A stretch of DNA of 13,781 nt, from assembly GCA_002507085.1 (NCBI GenBank), contig DAYW01000053.1:8227-22007 (forward strand). Reading direction: 5' to 3'. The DNA is from an archaeon UBA168 (GTDB lineage Archaea > Thermoproteota > Thermoprotei_A > Marsarchaeales > UBA168). The position numbers and the translations under genes were made by a program. A model generated the notes under the pieces. That model saw only the letters and a list, made by a program, of their open reading frames with translations, had not been told where the DNA came from and did not search any database. Within the stretch, counting starts at the first letter, position 1. Every line of letters starts with the position of its first letter. Positions 1 to 6,472 of this stretch are shown one piece after another.

Positions 1-45
1 CGCTTGGCCAGCCTTCATGTAACCTTCAAGCGTTTCATCATCCAT
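1..45 (-). CDS. map: Probable type II methionine aminopeptidase, N-terminal fragment (runs off the left edge)
   Basis: Only the first 15 codons are visible. They begin at an ATG at 43-45 and read MDDETLEGYMKAGQA. An acidic, Leu-containing first helix ending in K-A-G resembles the start of archaeal methionine aminopeptidases, which remove the initiator Met from nascent proteins. The start is supported by a GAGGT Shine-Dalgarno motif at 54-58, about 9 nt upstream, inside the 16-nt gap after the small reading frame at 62-260. That spacing suggests the two were co-transcribed. No metal-binding residue is inside the window, so the family call rests on a short N-terminal resemblance only. Confidence 0.5.
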   Translation of the reverse strand, partial: MDDETLEGYMKAGQA

Positions 46-61
46 TGGCCGTTACCTCAGG

Positions 62-260
62 TCAAATTGGGGCGTAGCTTATACAGCTGAGGGCCTCTTC
101 AAGCGTGTAGATGGCCTCGCCTAAGAGCACCTGTCTGCCGTGCTTAGGGACTTTTTTGGGAGCTGAGATTCGGGGCTTAGCTGGCCAAGCCTTGTTTTCG
201 ATTTCACTCGCCCGCCTGAAGGTATGCGGTTTTTCTAGATTGGTTTTCTAGATTGCGCAT
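62..260 (-). pseudogene. Small protein gene of unknown function, frame broken by a 13-bp tandem duplication
   Basis: An ATG at 258-260 lies about 22 nt from a TATA-like box (277-288), as for other leaderless genes here. Its frame stops after 18 codons, at 204-206. A second frame, open from 247 to the TGA at 62-64, has no ATG of its own but looks coding: it ends in an amphipathic stretch (GEAIYTLEEALSCISYAPI) and stops 16 nt before the map-like start. Removing one copy of the 13-bp repeat at 230-255 joins both frames into one 61-residue protein starting MRNLEKPHTF. It is basic in the middle (Lys/Pro/Arg-rich, with APKKVPKHGRQ) and has no membrane segment. I do not recognise the family. It may be an inactivated gene, a slippage-switchable gene, or an assembly error. 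Confidence 0.45.
230..255. repeat. 13-bp tandem duplication
   Basis: Two adjacent 13-bp units, 230-242 and 243-255, share TTTTCTAGATTG and differ only at their first base (T versus G), so 12 of 13 bases match. On the minus strand they fall right after the second codon of the small gene at 62-260. Because 13 is not a multiple of three, the extra copy shifts the frame. Confidence 0.85.
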
Positions 261-265
261 CGCAA

Positions 266-275
266 CTTATATATT
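266..275 (+). promoter_or_regulatory. TATA box for the DUF4443-like gene
   Basis: CTTATATATT is centred about 22 nt before the ATG at 293. No Shine-Dalgarno motif precedes that ATG, which suggests a leaderless transcript. The box lies between the divergent minus-strand promoter (277-288) and the minus-strand start codon at 260, so the two promoters interleave. Confidence 0.6.
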
Positions 276-276
276 G

Positions 277-288
277 CTTTTTAAAAAG
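277..288 (-). promoter_or_regulatory. TATA-like box for the small gene/map unit
   Basis: CTTTTTAAAAAG is a perfect palindrome centred about 22 nt before the minus-strand ATG at 258-260. The spacing matches the opposite promoter at 266-275. It is the only AT-rich element placed to drive the leftward unit. Confidence 0.5.
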
Positions 289-292
289 TGAT

Positions 293-946
293 ATGGAGGA
301 TAGCAAGGAACAGGGCTTTTCTTACGGGTCCGCCATAGCCGAGATAAGAAGGCTGGCAAACAAGAGGATGGGACCGCCGAGGGAGTTCGGTTGCTCGCAG
401 ATAGTCGCTGCGCTGCTGGAGCTGGAAGCCTCGGGCCCCATGAGCAGAGAAAAGCTGGCCTCCTCGCTGGAGCTGGGCGGTGGCTCGGTGAAAACCCTCG
501 TTAGGGTGCTGAAGGAGGCAGGCCTAATCGATGTAAGGCGGTCTGGCAATGGGCTAACGGAAAAAGGAAAAGCGGTGGTGTCTGCAATGCACGACCTAAT
601 AATTGGCATAAAGCCGCTTGAAACCAGTTACCTGAAAATGGGATCGTACAACGCAGCCATTTTCATAAACTCCCGGGCTCTGGGTCGCGTCGACCCTCTG
701 ACCCTTAGAGATCTAGCAGTACGCATGAGCGCAACTGGCATGACTACCTTGGAGTTCTCAGATGACTTGATCATACCGCCAGATGGAATCAAGTTAAAGG
801 AGGTTTCTCCCGGCGACTACGAAACCCTCTTGAAGATGGGAGCCAGGAGAGGAGAGCTAATACTCATATGCGGCGCTGAGAGCCCTGTTAAGGCAAAGCT
901 TGCCGCGATTGAAGCGGTGATGGGACTCGTCAAAGAATCGCATTAA
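293..946 (+). CDS. Winged-helix DNA-binding protein with a DUF4443-like C-terminal domain
   Basis: This 217-residue protein probably regulates transcription. Residues about 35-100 form a winged helix-turn-helix: SQIVAALLELEASGPMSREK, then a recognition region around LGGGSVKTLVRVLKEAGLI, then a wing (VRRSGNGLTEKGKAVV). Residues about 105-217 form a separate alpha/beta domain rich in Ile, Leu and Gly, which resembles the DUF4443 region of archaeal regulators that carry an N-terminal HTH. No ligand site is evident. The ATG at 293 is chosen because a TATA box sits about 22 nt upstream and no SD is present. The radical SAM gene follows after 10 nt, so they are probably co-transcribed. The HTH is clear. 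The DUF assignment is from recall, and target genes are unknown. Confidence 0.75.
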   Translation: MEDSKEQGFSYGSAIAEIRRLANKRMGPPREFGCSQIVAALLELEASGPMSREKLASSLELGGGSVKTLVRVLKEAGLIDVRRSGNGLTEKGKAVVSAMHDLIIGIKPLETSYLKMGSYNAAIFINSRALGRVDPLTLRDLAVRMSATGMTTLEFSDDLIIPPDGIKLKEVSPGDYETLLKMGARRGELILICGAESPVKAKLAAIEAVMGLVKESH

Positions 947-956
947 TTTTAAGGAA

Positions 957-1874
957 GTGCGCTGCTCGAACTGCATTTCGAAGTCATCTCTGGGAGACTT
1001 TACCGTGAATCCCTACGTGGGATGTGAACACCAGTGCGCTTACTGTTACGTTCCTCTTTTGACGCACAATGGGGACTGGGAGAAACAGGTGAAGGTCAAG
1101 GTAAACCTGCAGCCAACTCTTGCAAGAGAGCTATTAGGGCACAAGGCAAAAACCGGGTCGGTGTTTTTCTTGTCTTCCCTGACAGATCCTTACCAACCCA
1201 TAGAGGGCAAGTACAACCTTACCAGAGCCGCCATCTCATCGCTCCTCTCTTCTGGTATGAAGGTCGTAATTCAGACAAAGTCGCCCCTCGTGATAAGGGA
1301 TATAGACATCTTATCAGCTCATAGGGAACGCGTCCAAGTAGGCTTCACGGTGCTGGGCCTTGATGGAGCGTACAGGGAATCCCTAGAACCAAGCGCCCCA
1401 AGCGTATCCTCGAGAATAAACGCAATGAGCAAGCTTTCAGATGCTGGGCTTCACACGTTTGCCTTCATAGGCCCGGTTTTTCCCGGATGGACGGATGCCG
1501 ACATAGACGAGCTTTTACCACAGATCAGAGACGCTGGAGTTAAAGAGATCAGCGTTGATAGAATGCGGTTAAGGCCTGGCCTCCAAGAGAAGATCGCGTC
1601 CGCCCTAGGCGGACCCGCAGACCTTGACTACGATTCTGCCTACATTCGCGTGCTTAAAAAGGTACGGGAGTTCGCCAGCAAAAACGGCATAATCCTTACT
1701 CATCCTTTTTCAAGCTGGCGATCTTCAACTGCTTCCTTTGTTTCGCCGCTTAGGGCCCTGTTGGCCGCCCTAAGCGCTCCGGTCAAAAGCGCCAGCTCCC
1801 ATTCATCTGGATCCGCGCGAACTAGAACGCGCCTCATGGTAAGCCACGTCTCATCCCACTTTCTCTCGGGATAG
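957..1874 (+). CDS. SPL-like radical SAM protein
   Basis: This is a 4Fe-4S radical S-adenosylmethionine enzyme of the spore-photoproduct-lyase-like group common in archaea. The cluster motif CEHQCAYC (Cys23, Cys27, Cys30) follows the family signature NPYVGC, and SSLTDPYQPIE (residues 73-83) is a second group hallmark. The substrate is unknown, and the SplB resemblance does not establish DNA repair. It starts at GTG 957 with AAGGA at 951-955, 10 nt after the upstream HTH gene. The domain appears complete by about residue 250. The last 55 or so residues (Ser/Ala/Arg-rich) are antisense to the 3' end of trmJ and look like read-through. The natural C terminus may therefore lie near 1710, with the stop lost by frameshift or mutation. 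Confidence 0.85.
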   Translation: MRCSNCISKSSLGDFTVNPYVGCEHQCAYCYVPLLTHNGDWEKQVKVKVNLQPTLARELLGHKAKTGSVFFLSSLTDPYQPIEGKYNLTRAAISSLLSSGMKVVIQTKSPLVIRDIDILSAHRERVQVGFTVLGLDGAYRESLEPSAPSVSSRINAMSKLSDAGLHTFAFIGPVFPGWTDADIDELLPQIRDAGVKEISVDRMRLRPGLQEKIASALGGPADLDYDSAYIRVLKKVREFASKNGIILTHPFSSWRSSTASFVSPLRALLAALSAPVKSASSHSSGSARTRTRLMVSHVSSHFLSG

Positions 1875-2449
1875 CCCGAGTTCCTCATGAGTTGGGAGAA
1901 CTGATCCAGAAACGCTGCCCTTAGGGGGGCCAAAGCCGGATGCCTCCTAGACGCGCTTTGGCTTACGCTTATGAATAGGTAATGAAGCAAAACCGCAACC
2001 GCGTGAGATAAGTTCAGAACGGGATATCCCTCATAGGCCTCTATGGTAACCGCGAAATCGCACTTAACAAGCTCCTCGTTTGTGAGGCCACGGTCCTCCC
2101 TCCCAAACACGAGGCCCACTTTTTTACCGCTATTTATGTACGGCAATATGGATGAGGGTCTGTAAGTTTCCCTTAGTACGTTTCTCTTTCCTCCCGTCCT
2201 AGCGGTTGTGGCTATGGCGTAGTCTAAGTCTTGAATTGCTTCATCCAGCGTCCTGTAGAGGGCGGCATTTTGAAGCAGCTCCCTCCCTCCGGATGAATAC
2301 CTCAAGGATGATGAACTGACCCCAAGAGGTGCGTTGACGATGCGCAGCCCAGCAACCCCAAAGTTAGCCGATGCGCGGGCCGCAAGCCCCACGTTAAACT
2401 CTCCCGTGGGCTGTACCAGTATCACGTAGACGTTGCTGAGAGAGTCCAT
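1700..2449 (-). CDS. trmJ: TrmJ-type tRNA 2'-O-methyltransferase (SPOUT/SpoU family)
   Basis: It probably transfers a methyl group from S-adenosylmethionine to the ribose 2'-OH of tRNA position 32, the known TrmJ target. From the ATG at 2449 it is 249 residues, near the usual TrmJ size. The three SPOUT motifs are present: NVGLAARASANFG (19-31), GLVFGREDRGLTNEE (112-126) and YPVLNLSHAVAV (142-153). These build the trefoil-knot cofactor site. A C-terminal helical region (about 190-240, including DPDEWELALLTG) matches the TrmJ extension. The frame is open to 2557, but the SPOUT fold begins at VYVILVQP. GTG codons four or five triplets upstream, with AGGTGG before them, are alternative starts. 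It is the last gene of the minus-strand RNA-modification unit and overlaps the radical SAM gene by 175 nt. Confidence 0.9.
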   Translation of the reverse strand: MDSLSNVYVILVQPTGEFNVGLAARASANFGVAGLRIVNAPLGVSSSSLRYSSGGRELLQNAALYRTLDEAIQDLDYAIATTARTGGKRNVLRETYRPSSILPYINSGKKVGLVFGREDRGLTNEELVKCDFAVTIEAYEGYPVLNLSHAVAVLLHYLFISVSQSASRRHPALAPLRAAFLDQFSQLMRNSGYPERKWDETWLTMRRVLVRADPDEWELALLTGALRAANRALSGETKEAVEDRQLEKG

Positions 2450-2505
2450 ATCAATCACCACATCCCACCTTTGAAGGGCAGGATCATTCAAACTCACAGG
2501 CCGCG

Positions 2506-3054
2506 TTATAAGTGCTTTGGGGATACCTTGCTCTGATCGCGAAACTCGTAGACGCAAAGGCGCTCGTAAAAAAGGTCAGTAGAGGCACGCCGTTTAAAGG
2601 CGAGACCAAGACCGGCGCAGGCATCAAGGATCCTTTGCGAAGTTAACGAAGATAGCACCATGAGCATCCTTCCGCCGGGCCTTAGGTGCTTCTTAGCTTG
2701 AGCAAGAAACTTAAAGGAGAGCTCCCAACCTCCAACCCCGCCCGTCCACGCCAGGGAGTCCGACTCCGGGCTTGAGGGCAGGTACGGTGGGTTGAAAAGC
2801 ACTAAGTCGAATAGGGCCTTCTCGTTTAGCTCAGACAGCAGATCAGCAACCACGACCTCAAGCCCTCTTGATTTAGCCGACACAGCGGCCTCAAAATCGA
2901 TGTCGGTAGCAAGAACAAACGACGCTCCCCTTTTCGCGATTTCCTCCGCTATGACGCCAGATCCTGTGCCCACCTCAAGCACGGCCATGCCGCTTGCGTC
3001 CGCTGGCAATGAGTCCATGAGCAGGTACGTGTCATCGGAAGGCTCGTATATCAA
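2506..3054 (-). CDS. HemK2/Mtq2-like release-factor glutamine methyltransferase
   Basis: This Rossmann-fold, SAM-dependent N5-glutamine methyltransferase has 182 residues and lacks the N-terminal helical domain of bacterial PrmC, as archaeal and eukaryotic Mtq2/N6AMT1 proteins do. Visible motifs are YEPSDDTYLL (3-12), the SAM loop EVGTGSG (27-33) and the catalytic NPPYLP (88-93). The family target is the Gln of the GGQ motif of release factor aRF1, usually with a Trm112 partner, which is not in this window. The TTG start at 3052-3054 overlaps the ksgA stop (TTGA), and GAGG lies about 8 nt upstream, so translation is coupled to ksgA. A gap of 56 nt separates it from the chosen trmJ start. Confidence 0.85.
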   Translation of the reverse strand: MIYEPSDDTYLLMDSLPADASGMAVLEVGTGSGVIAEEIAKRGASFVLATDIDFEAAVSAKSRGLEVVVADLLSELNEKALFDLVLFNPPYLPSSPESDSLAWTGGVGGWELSFKFLAQAKKHLRPGGRMLMVLSSLTSQRILDACAGLGLAFKRRASTDLFYERLCVYEFRDQSKVSPKHL

Positions 3055-3806
3055 CTTAGGCCCTCGTCGAATTTGGAAGATAGAGATAAGATCTCGTCCG
3101 GAGTCAGCTCGCGCACGCGTTTTTTGGCCAGATCCCGGTCACCTATAATCGATATGGCCTCTTTTTGGCTATCGCAAAGTCCGAGCTTGCACAGGGATTT
3201 TGGCAGTAACCTGTTTTTCTGAGAGAAAAGCGCTGCCGTGAACTTTTCCAGCCGCGGCAACTCGTTTGGCGCTAACTTTGGCTCCGGCCTCACTTCGATT
3301 ACGGTTGACCACACCTTTGGCTCGGGATCGAAGGCCCACGGCGGTATGTCGAAAAGCTTGTGGCCGGCTGCCAAAAGCTGGAAGATGACGGATATCCTAC
3401 CGTAGTCCCTGCTTCCGGGCGGCGAGATCAGCCTGGCGGCAAACTCCTTTTGAAGGCTCAGCACGGCACGCTTGAACTTTCCCCACTTAACGAGCTTCAA
3501 GATCAAAGGAGATGATATGTAATATGGGACGTTGGAAAAAACCAGATCTACTTCAGGAAGGTTTAGGCGCAGCGCATCGCCAAGGACCCACTCCACGTTT
3601 GCGATAGGACTAGCCTTTGCTACCGCCATCAACACCTCGTCCTTTTCTATGGCTATAACGCGTCTTGCCCTTTCCGCGATGAGTTTAGTTATGCGCCCAT
3701 CTCCGCTGCCTATTTCAAGCACCGTTTCATCGCCGGCCAAGTTAAGGGCCTTCAGCTCCATCTCCACGTATTCCTGATTTATCAGGAAGTTTTGTCCTGC
3801 TCTCAT
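3051..3806 (-). CDS. ksgA: KsgA/Dim1 16S rRNA (adenine N6,N6)-dimethyltransferase
   Basis: It dimethylates the two adjacent adenosines in the helix-45 loop of 16S rRNA during small-subunit maturation. From the ATG at 3806 it has 251 residues, normal for archaeal KsgA. It has the N-terminal GQNFL (4-8), SAM motif EIGSGDGRIT (31-40), catalytic NVPYYISSP (92-100; usually NLPY), and FDPEPKVWSTVI (159-170), followed by the helical C-terminal domain. The frame extends to an ATG at 3821, but 3806 is preferred because GGTGAGG lies 5 nt before it and it begins right at the family's first conserved block. It starts 7 nt after RNase Z and its stop overlaps the HemK2-like start by 4 nt. Confidence 0.93.
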   Translation of the reverse strand: MRAGQNFLINQEYVEMELKALNLAGDETVLEIGSGDGRITKLIAERARRVIAIEKDEVLMAVAKASPIANVEWVLGDALRLNLPEVDLVFSNVPYYISSPLILKLVKWGKFKRAVLSLQKEFAARLISPPGSRDYGRISVIFQLLAAGHKLFDIPPWAFDPEPKVWSTVIEVRPEPKLAPNELPRLEKFTAALFSQKNRLLPKSLCKLGLCDSQKEAISIIGDRDLAKKRVRELTPDEILSLSSKFDEGLS

Positions 3807-3813
3807 CAAATCC

Positions 3814-4761
3814 TCACCCATCAGGGCTTAAGCCCGGCGTTTCCTCCGCCTTGACGGCGTAATCCCACAGGTCCTTTGCCACGTAAGTTTCTTGAAATTC
3901 CTTTCTTGCCTCCGATTCAATTTTCGACATGTCGCTTACCGCTTTTCCCCCGAAGTTGAATAGGATCAAGCTCCTTACCCCAGCTGTCCTCGCGGCTTGA
4001 ACCGCGTCACCCCAAGTGGAGTGACCGAAGGCGTGTGCCTCTTCCTCATCTCCCTTGGGGAAGGCCGCGTCGTGAATTAGGCAGTCAGCTCCTCTTGCCC
4101 TCTCGATCACGCTTTCAGATGGGGCGCTGTCTCCTGTGTACACAACCCTCGCGCCTTTCCTCGGTGGCCCCAGCACCTGCTCTGGCTTAAACTCAATCCC
4201 GTTGACTACGACGCTTCTCCCTCTCTGAAGTTCTCCCCAAAGCGGACCCCTTGGGATCCCAAGCTTCCTTGCCATATCCACGTTAAATCTACCGGGCTTG
4301 CTCCTTTCCTCTATGACCGCTCCGAAAGCCCTTATCCTGTGCCTTACGGGGAAGGGGGTTACCATCATCTCTCCAACCGAGAAAGTCCCACAGGAATCAA
4401 GCTTCTTGAACTCCGTCCTTTCAAGGACTTCAAGGCCAGAGTGAGTGGCCTTCAATATGAAGGTCACGAATTCCTCAAGCTCATTGGGCCCGTAGATCAC
4501 GAGCTTTCCCTCCCATCTCAGAAGCGATAGGGTCATCAGGAATCCCGGAAGCCCCAGCACGTGATCGCCATGCATGTGAGTTATCAAGACCGCCTCAAGT
4601 CCCCTTAGCCCTATACCGCTCCTGAAAAGCTGGTACTGTATTCCTTCGCCGCAGTCTATGAGCAACTTCTTGCCGTTGTCCTCAAATAAGGCGGAGGCCG
4701 GAAACAGGCCGGAAATCGGTGTACCGGAGGCAGTCCCAAGAAACTTTATCCTTATGGTCAT
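3814..4761 (-). CDS. rnz: Ribonuclease Z (tRNA 3' endonuclease)
   Basis: This zinc metallo-beta-lactamase endonuclease removes the 3' trailer of pre-tRNA. Its 315 residues match short-form RNase Z. Visible elements are the N-terminal IKFLGTASG, LLIDCGEG (33-40), metal motif THMHGDH (61-67), FPVRHRIRAFG, the flexible-arm region ending in LGPPRKGARVVYTGDSAP (with a metal-binding Asp), LIHDAAF and the late GHSTWGDA histidine. The PxKxRN loop found after the first strand in many tRNA-CCA-sensitive enzymes is not recognisable; the segment reads GTPISGLFPASAL. The ATG at 4761 is chosen over a start at 4788 because it overlaps the upstream stop as ATGA, has GGTGG about 7 nt upstream, and begins at the family's first strand. 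Confidence 0.93.
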   Translation of the reverse strand: MTIRIKFLGTASGTPISGLFPASALFEDNGKKLLIDCGEGIQYQLFRSGIGLRGLEAVLITHMHGDHVLGLPGFLMTLSLLRWEGKLVIYGPNELEEFVTFILKATHSGLEVLERTEFKKLDSCGTFSVGEMMVTPFPVRHRIRAFGAVIEERSKPGRFNVDMARKLGIPRGPLWGELQRGRSVVVNGIEFKPEQVLGPPRKGARVVYTGDSAPSESVIERARGADCLIHDAAFPKGDEEEAHAFGHSTWGDAVQAARTAGVRSLILFNFGGKAVSDMSKIESEARKEFQETYVAKDLWDYAVKAEETPGLSPDG

Positions 4762-5210
4762 TCGTTTCCACCGTTCTTTGAATACCACAACACGAGCTCG
4801 CCAAAGGGTGTTAGCGCCATCCCATGCTCTCTGCGAACGGCTATTCCAAGTTTCTCAAGGCGATCTCCATTAATGCCAGACTTCAGCGCGGTCCTTATGT
4901 CCTTTTGACTCACGTCGCGCGACAAGGTCCTTGCCCTTCCCTTTACCTCCCTCAAGGTCTTTTCCCCAAGCTCCGTAAGCGCAAAGTAAGTGTGATGTTT
5001 GTGCACTTCGCTTGACTTCTTGAACACGTCGTCGCTTCTCTTTACCGAAGACGAGCCGCTGCGCTCCACAAGGCCCATGGAAGTCATCTGGGCAATCAGC
5101 TCCTCAACGATCTCCATGGGCATACCGTTTCTTTTCGCTATTGAGTAGGGGTAGTCGATGCCAGCGGCTTCCAAGTGAAGCGCTATGACGAGCAGGCGCT
5201 GATCTGCCAA
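4758..5210 (-). CDS. Winged-helix protein of unknown target in the RNA-modification unit
   Basis: A 150-residue soluble protein with two probable helix-turn-helix modules. The first (about 5-55) includes DYPYSIAKRNGMPMEIVEEL and IAQMTSMGLVERSGSS. The second (about 75-145) includes TYFALTELGEKTLREVKGRA and ends LTPFGELVLWYSK, a typical winged-helix closing strand and helix. The linker is basic and Ser-rich. There is no metal-binding cluster or catalytic motif. The TTG start at 5208-5210 is the only plausible one in frame and has no clear SD. The gene begins 22 nt after trmG10 and overlaps rnz by 4 nt (ATGA), so it is co-expressed with tRNA-maturation genes. It could regulate this unit, but that is inference and the family is not recognised. 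Confidence 0.7.
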   Translation of the reverse strand: MADQRLLVIALHLEAAGIDYPYSIAKRNGMPMEIVEELIAQMTSMGLVERSGSSSVKRSDDVFKKSSEVHKHHTYFALTELGEKTLREVKGRARTLSRDVSQKDIRTALKSGINGDRLEKLGIAVRREHGMALTPFGELVLWYSKNGGNE

Positions 5211-5232
5211 AAGCGATGTTGAAGCTTGCTTC

Positions 5233-6240
5233 TCATCCAGTTTTAATCGCCCTCACGGCGTATCTCGTAAACGATTTATGGGCACGCATGGGTATAAACC
5301 TAAGCGGTTTTAAGCCCGCCTCCTTCCAAGGCAAGGACCCTTGGTCAACCCCTTGAGGCAAGAGGAAGGCCAGGCCTCCAAATGGAGCCAACAACCTGCT
5401 TGCCTCATGCATAAATGCCGACAGAAAGTCCACGTAAGATCCGTTATCTCCGAAGGCCTTCTTCAGCCTTCCAAAGGGAGGGTCGGTCGCTATGGAGTTG
5501 AACACGCCATCCCTAAAAGGAGCATGGGTTGCGTCGGCCACCAGCACGTCCCAGCCGGTGGCAAACGCGTTCTTCATGTTTTCAAAACCGCCCGCGGCCG
5601 AAACGGCGTCTATCTCTCCTCCCACAGCATAGGCGCCCAGCGACGCCGCTTCAGCCGGAATGCTCATGGAGCCAGCAAAGGGATCGAGAAAGAGCGAGCC
5701 TTCCTTTACCATTGCAAGGTTGACCATGAAGCGCGCGAGCTGCGGCGCGAGCGCGCTTATCTCAAAGTACACCCTTTTCTTCTTTCTTTCCCAGAATCCC
5801 TTTTCAGGTGGCGCATCAGCAGCGATGAGGACCACTTTGTCCTTCGATTTGCCTGCCACGATCAAGGTGACAGGCCTTTCCAAGTTAACCTTCCCTCCGT
5901 ACCCCTTTACCACGACCTCTCCAATCCGGCGCTCGAGGCCCATGCCGGTTTCATCGACAACCTTGAAGGCACTTAGGTCTACGTCTTTCAAGGATAGCGA
6001 GATCTCCCCAAGGCCTCTATTGCTGATCTCTCCCACTATCTTGCCGGAGTACCTGGTGAACGCGGCGCGCGCGTTAAGCTTGCGAAGCGCCTCCTCGCTG
6101 GCCTCTACGTAAACGAGCCTTCCTTCTGCCCGAACGACGCGGCTTTTTCTGTCATAAGTCGACAAAACGGACTCCAATTCGCCTATGGCCATTTCCGCGT
6201 TGCCGCCCCATATGTAGGCCGCGCCCTCCATATGCACCAC
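5233..6240 (-). CDS. trmG10: TrmG10-type tRNA (guanine-10-N2)-methyltransferase
   Basis: It probably methylates N2 of G10 in tRNA using SAM, once or twice. Its 335 residues match the archaeal Trm-G10/Trm11 group: an N-terminal region (about 1-150) corresponding to the ferredoxin-like/THUMP tRNA-binding part, then a Rossmann methyltransferase with the SAM loop LFLDPFAGSMSIPAEAA (183-199) and catalytic TDPPFGR (252-258). The usual DPPY is DPPF here, which is allowed in N-methyltransferases. The chosen GTG at 6238-6240 lies about 23 nt from a TTAAT box (6261-6265). A second GTG follows directly, and an ATG at 6231 is an alternative. It heads the six-gene minus-strand unit that runs to trmJ. Confidence 0.85.
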   Translation of the reverse strand: MVHMEGAAYIWGGNAEMAIGELESVLSTYDRKSRVVRAEGRLVYVEASEEALRKLNARAAFTRYSGKIVGEISNRGLGEISLSLKDVDLSAFKVVDETGMGLERRIGEVVVKGYGGKVNLERPVTLIVAGKSKDKVVLIAADAPPEKGFWERKKKRVYFEISALAPQLARFMVNLAMVKEGSLFLDPFAGSMSIPAEAASLGAYAVGGEIDAVSAAGGFENMKNAFATGWDVLVADATHAPFRDGVFNSIATDPPFGRLKKAFGDNGSYVDFLSAFMHEASRLLAPFGGLAFLLPQGVDQGSLPWKEAGLKPLRFIPMRAHKSFTRYAVRAIKTG

Positions 6241-6257
6241 GTTTCAAGAGGGGGCGG

Positions 6258-6268
6258 GCAATTAAGGC
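6258..6268 (-). promoter_or_regulatory. Weak TATA-like box for the trmG10 unit
   Basis: On the minus strand this reads as a TTAAT core inside GGCCTTAATTG, about 23 nt before the GTG start at 6240. It is the only AT-rich element near that start. The 230-nt gap to tgtA (6241-6472) holds this box, the tgtA box and a second TATA-like element (CTTATAC, 6402-6408). I see no convincing gene in it. Confidence 0.35.
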
Positions 6269-6448
6269 CTCTCCGCCATTTGTGGAGCTAATGGGTGCCT
6301 GTCGCGGACAGCCATTGCTCGTTTTACTTGCGTCAATGTCCTGCTGGCCCTTACATGCTATCACGAAACAAGTTTGTCGCTACGTTGAGGCTGCGATTGC
6401 ACTTATACCGTCATTTGGGTTCGGCTTCCATGGGTAATCCCAAAAATA

Positions 6449-6455
6449 CTTATAT
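6449..6455 (+). promoter_or_regulatory. TATA box for tgtA
   Basis: CTTATAT, preceded by an A-rich stretch (AAAAATA), is centred about 21 nt before the tgtA ATG at 6473. No SD is present, so a leaderless transcript is likely. Confidence 0.6.
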
Positions 6456-6472
6456 CGCTAACACGTTGTTTG

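Noticed and set aside
61..140. Possible tRNA-like start (GGGGCGTAGCTTATACAG)
   Set aside because: No matching acceptor strand, anticodon stem or T-loop follows. The sequence is better explained as the 3' half of the minus-strand small gene.
5341..5976. 211-codon plus-strand frame opposite trmG10
   Set aside because: It is antisense to a well-supported methyltransferase and shows no family motif.
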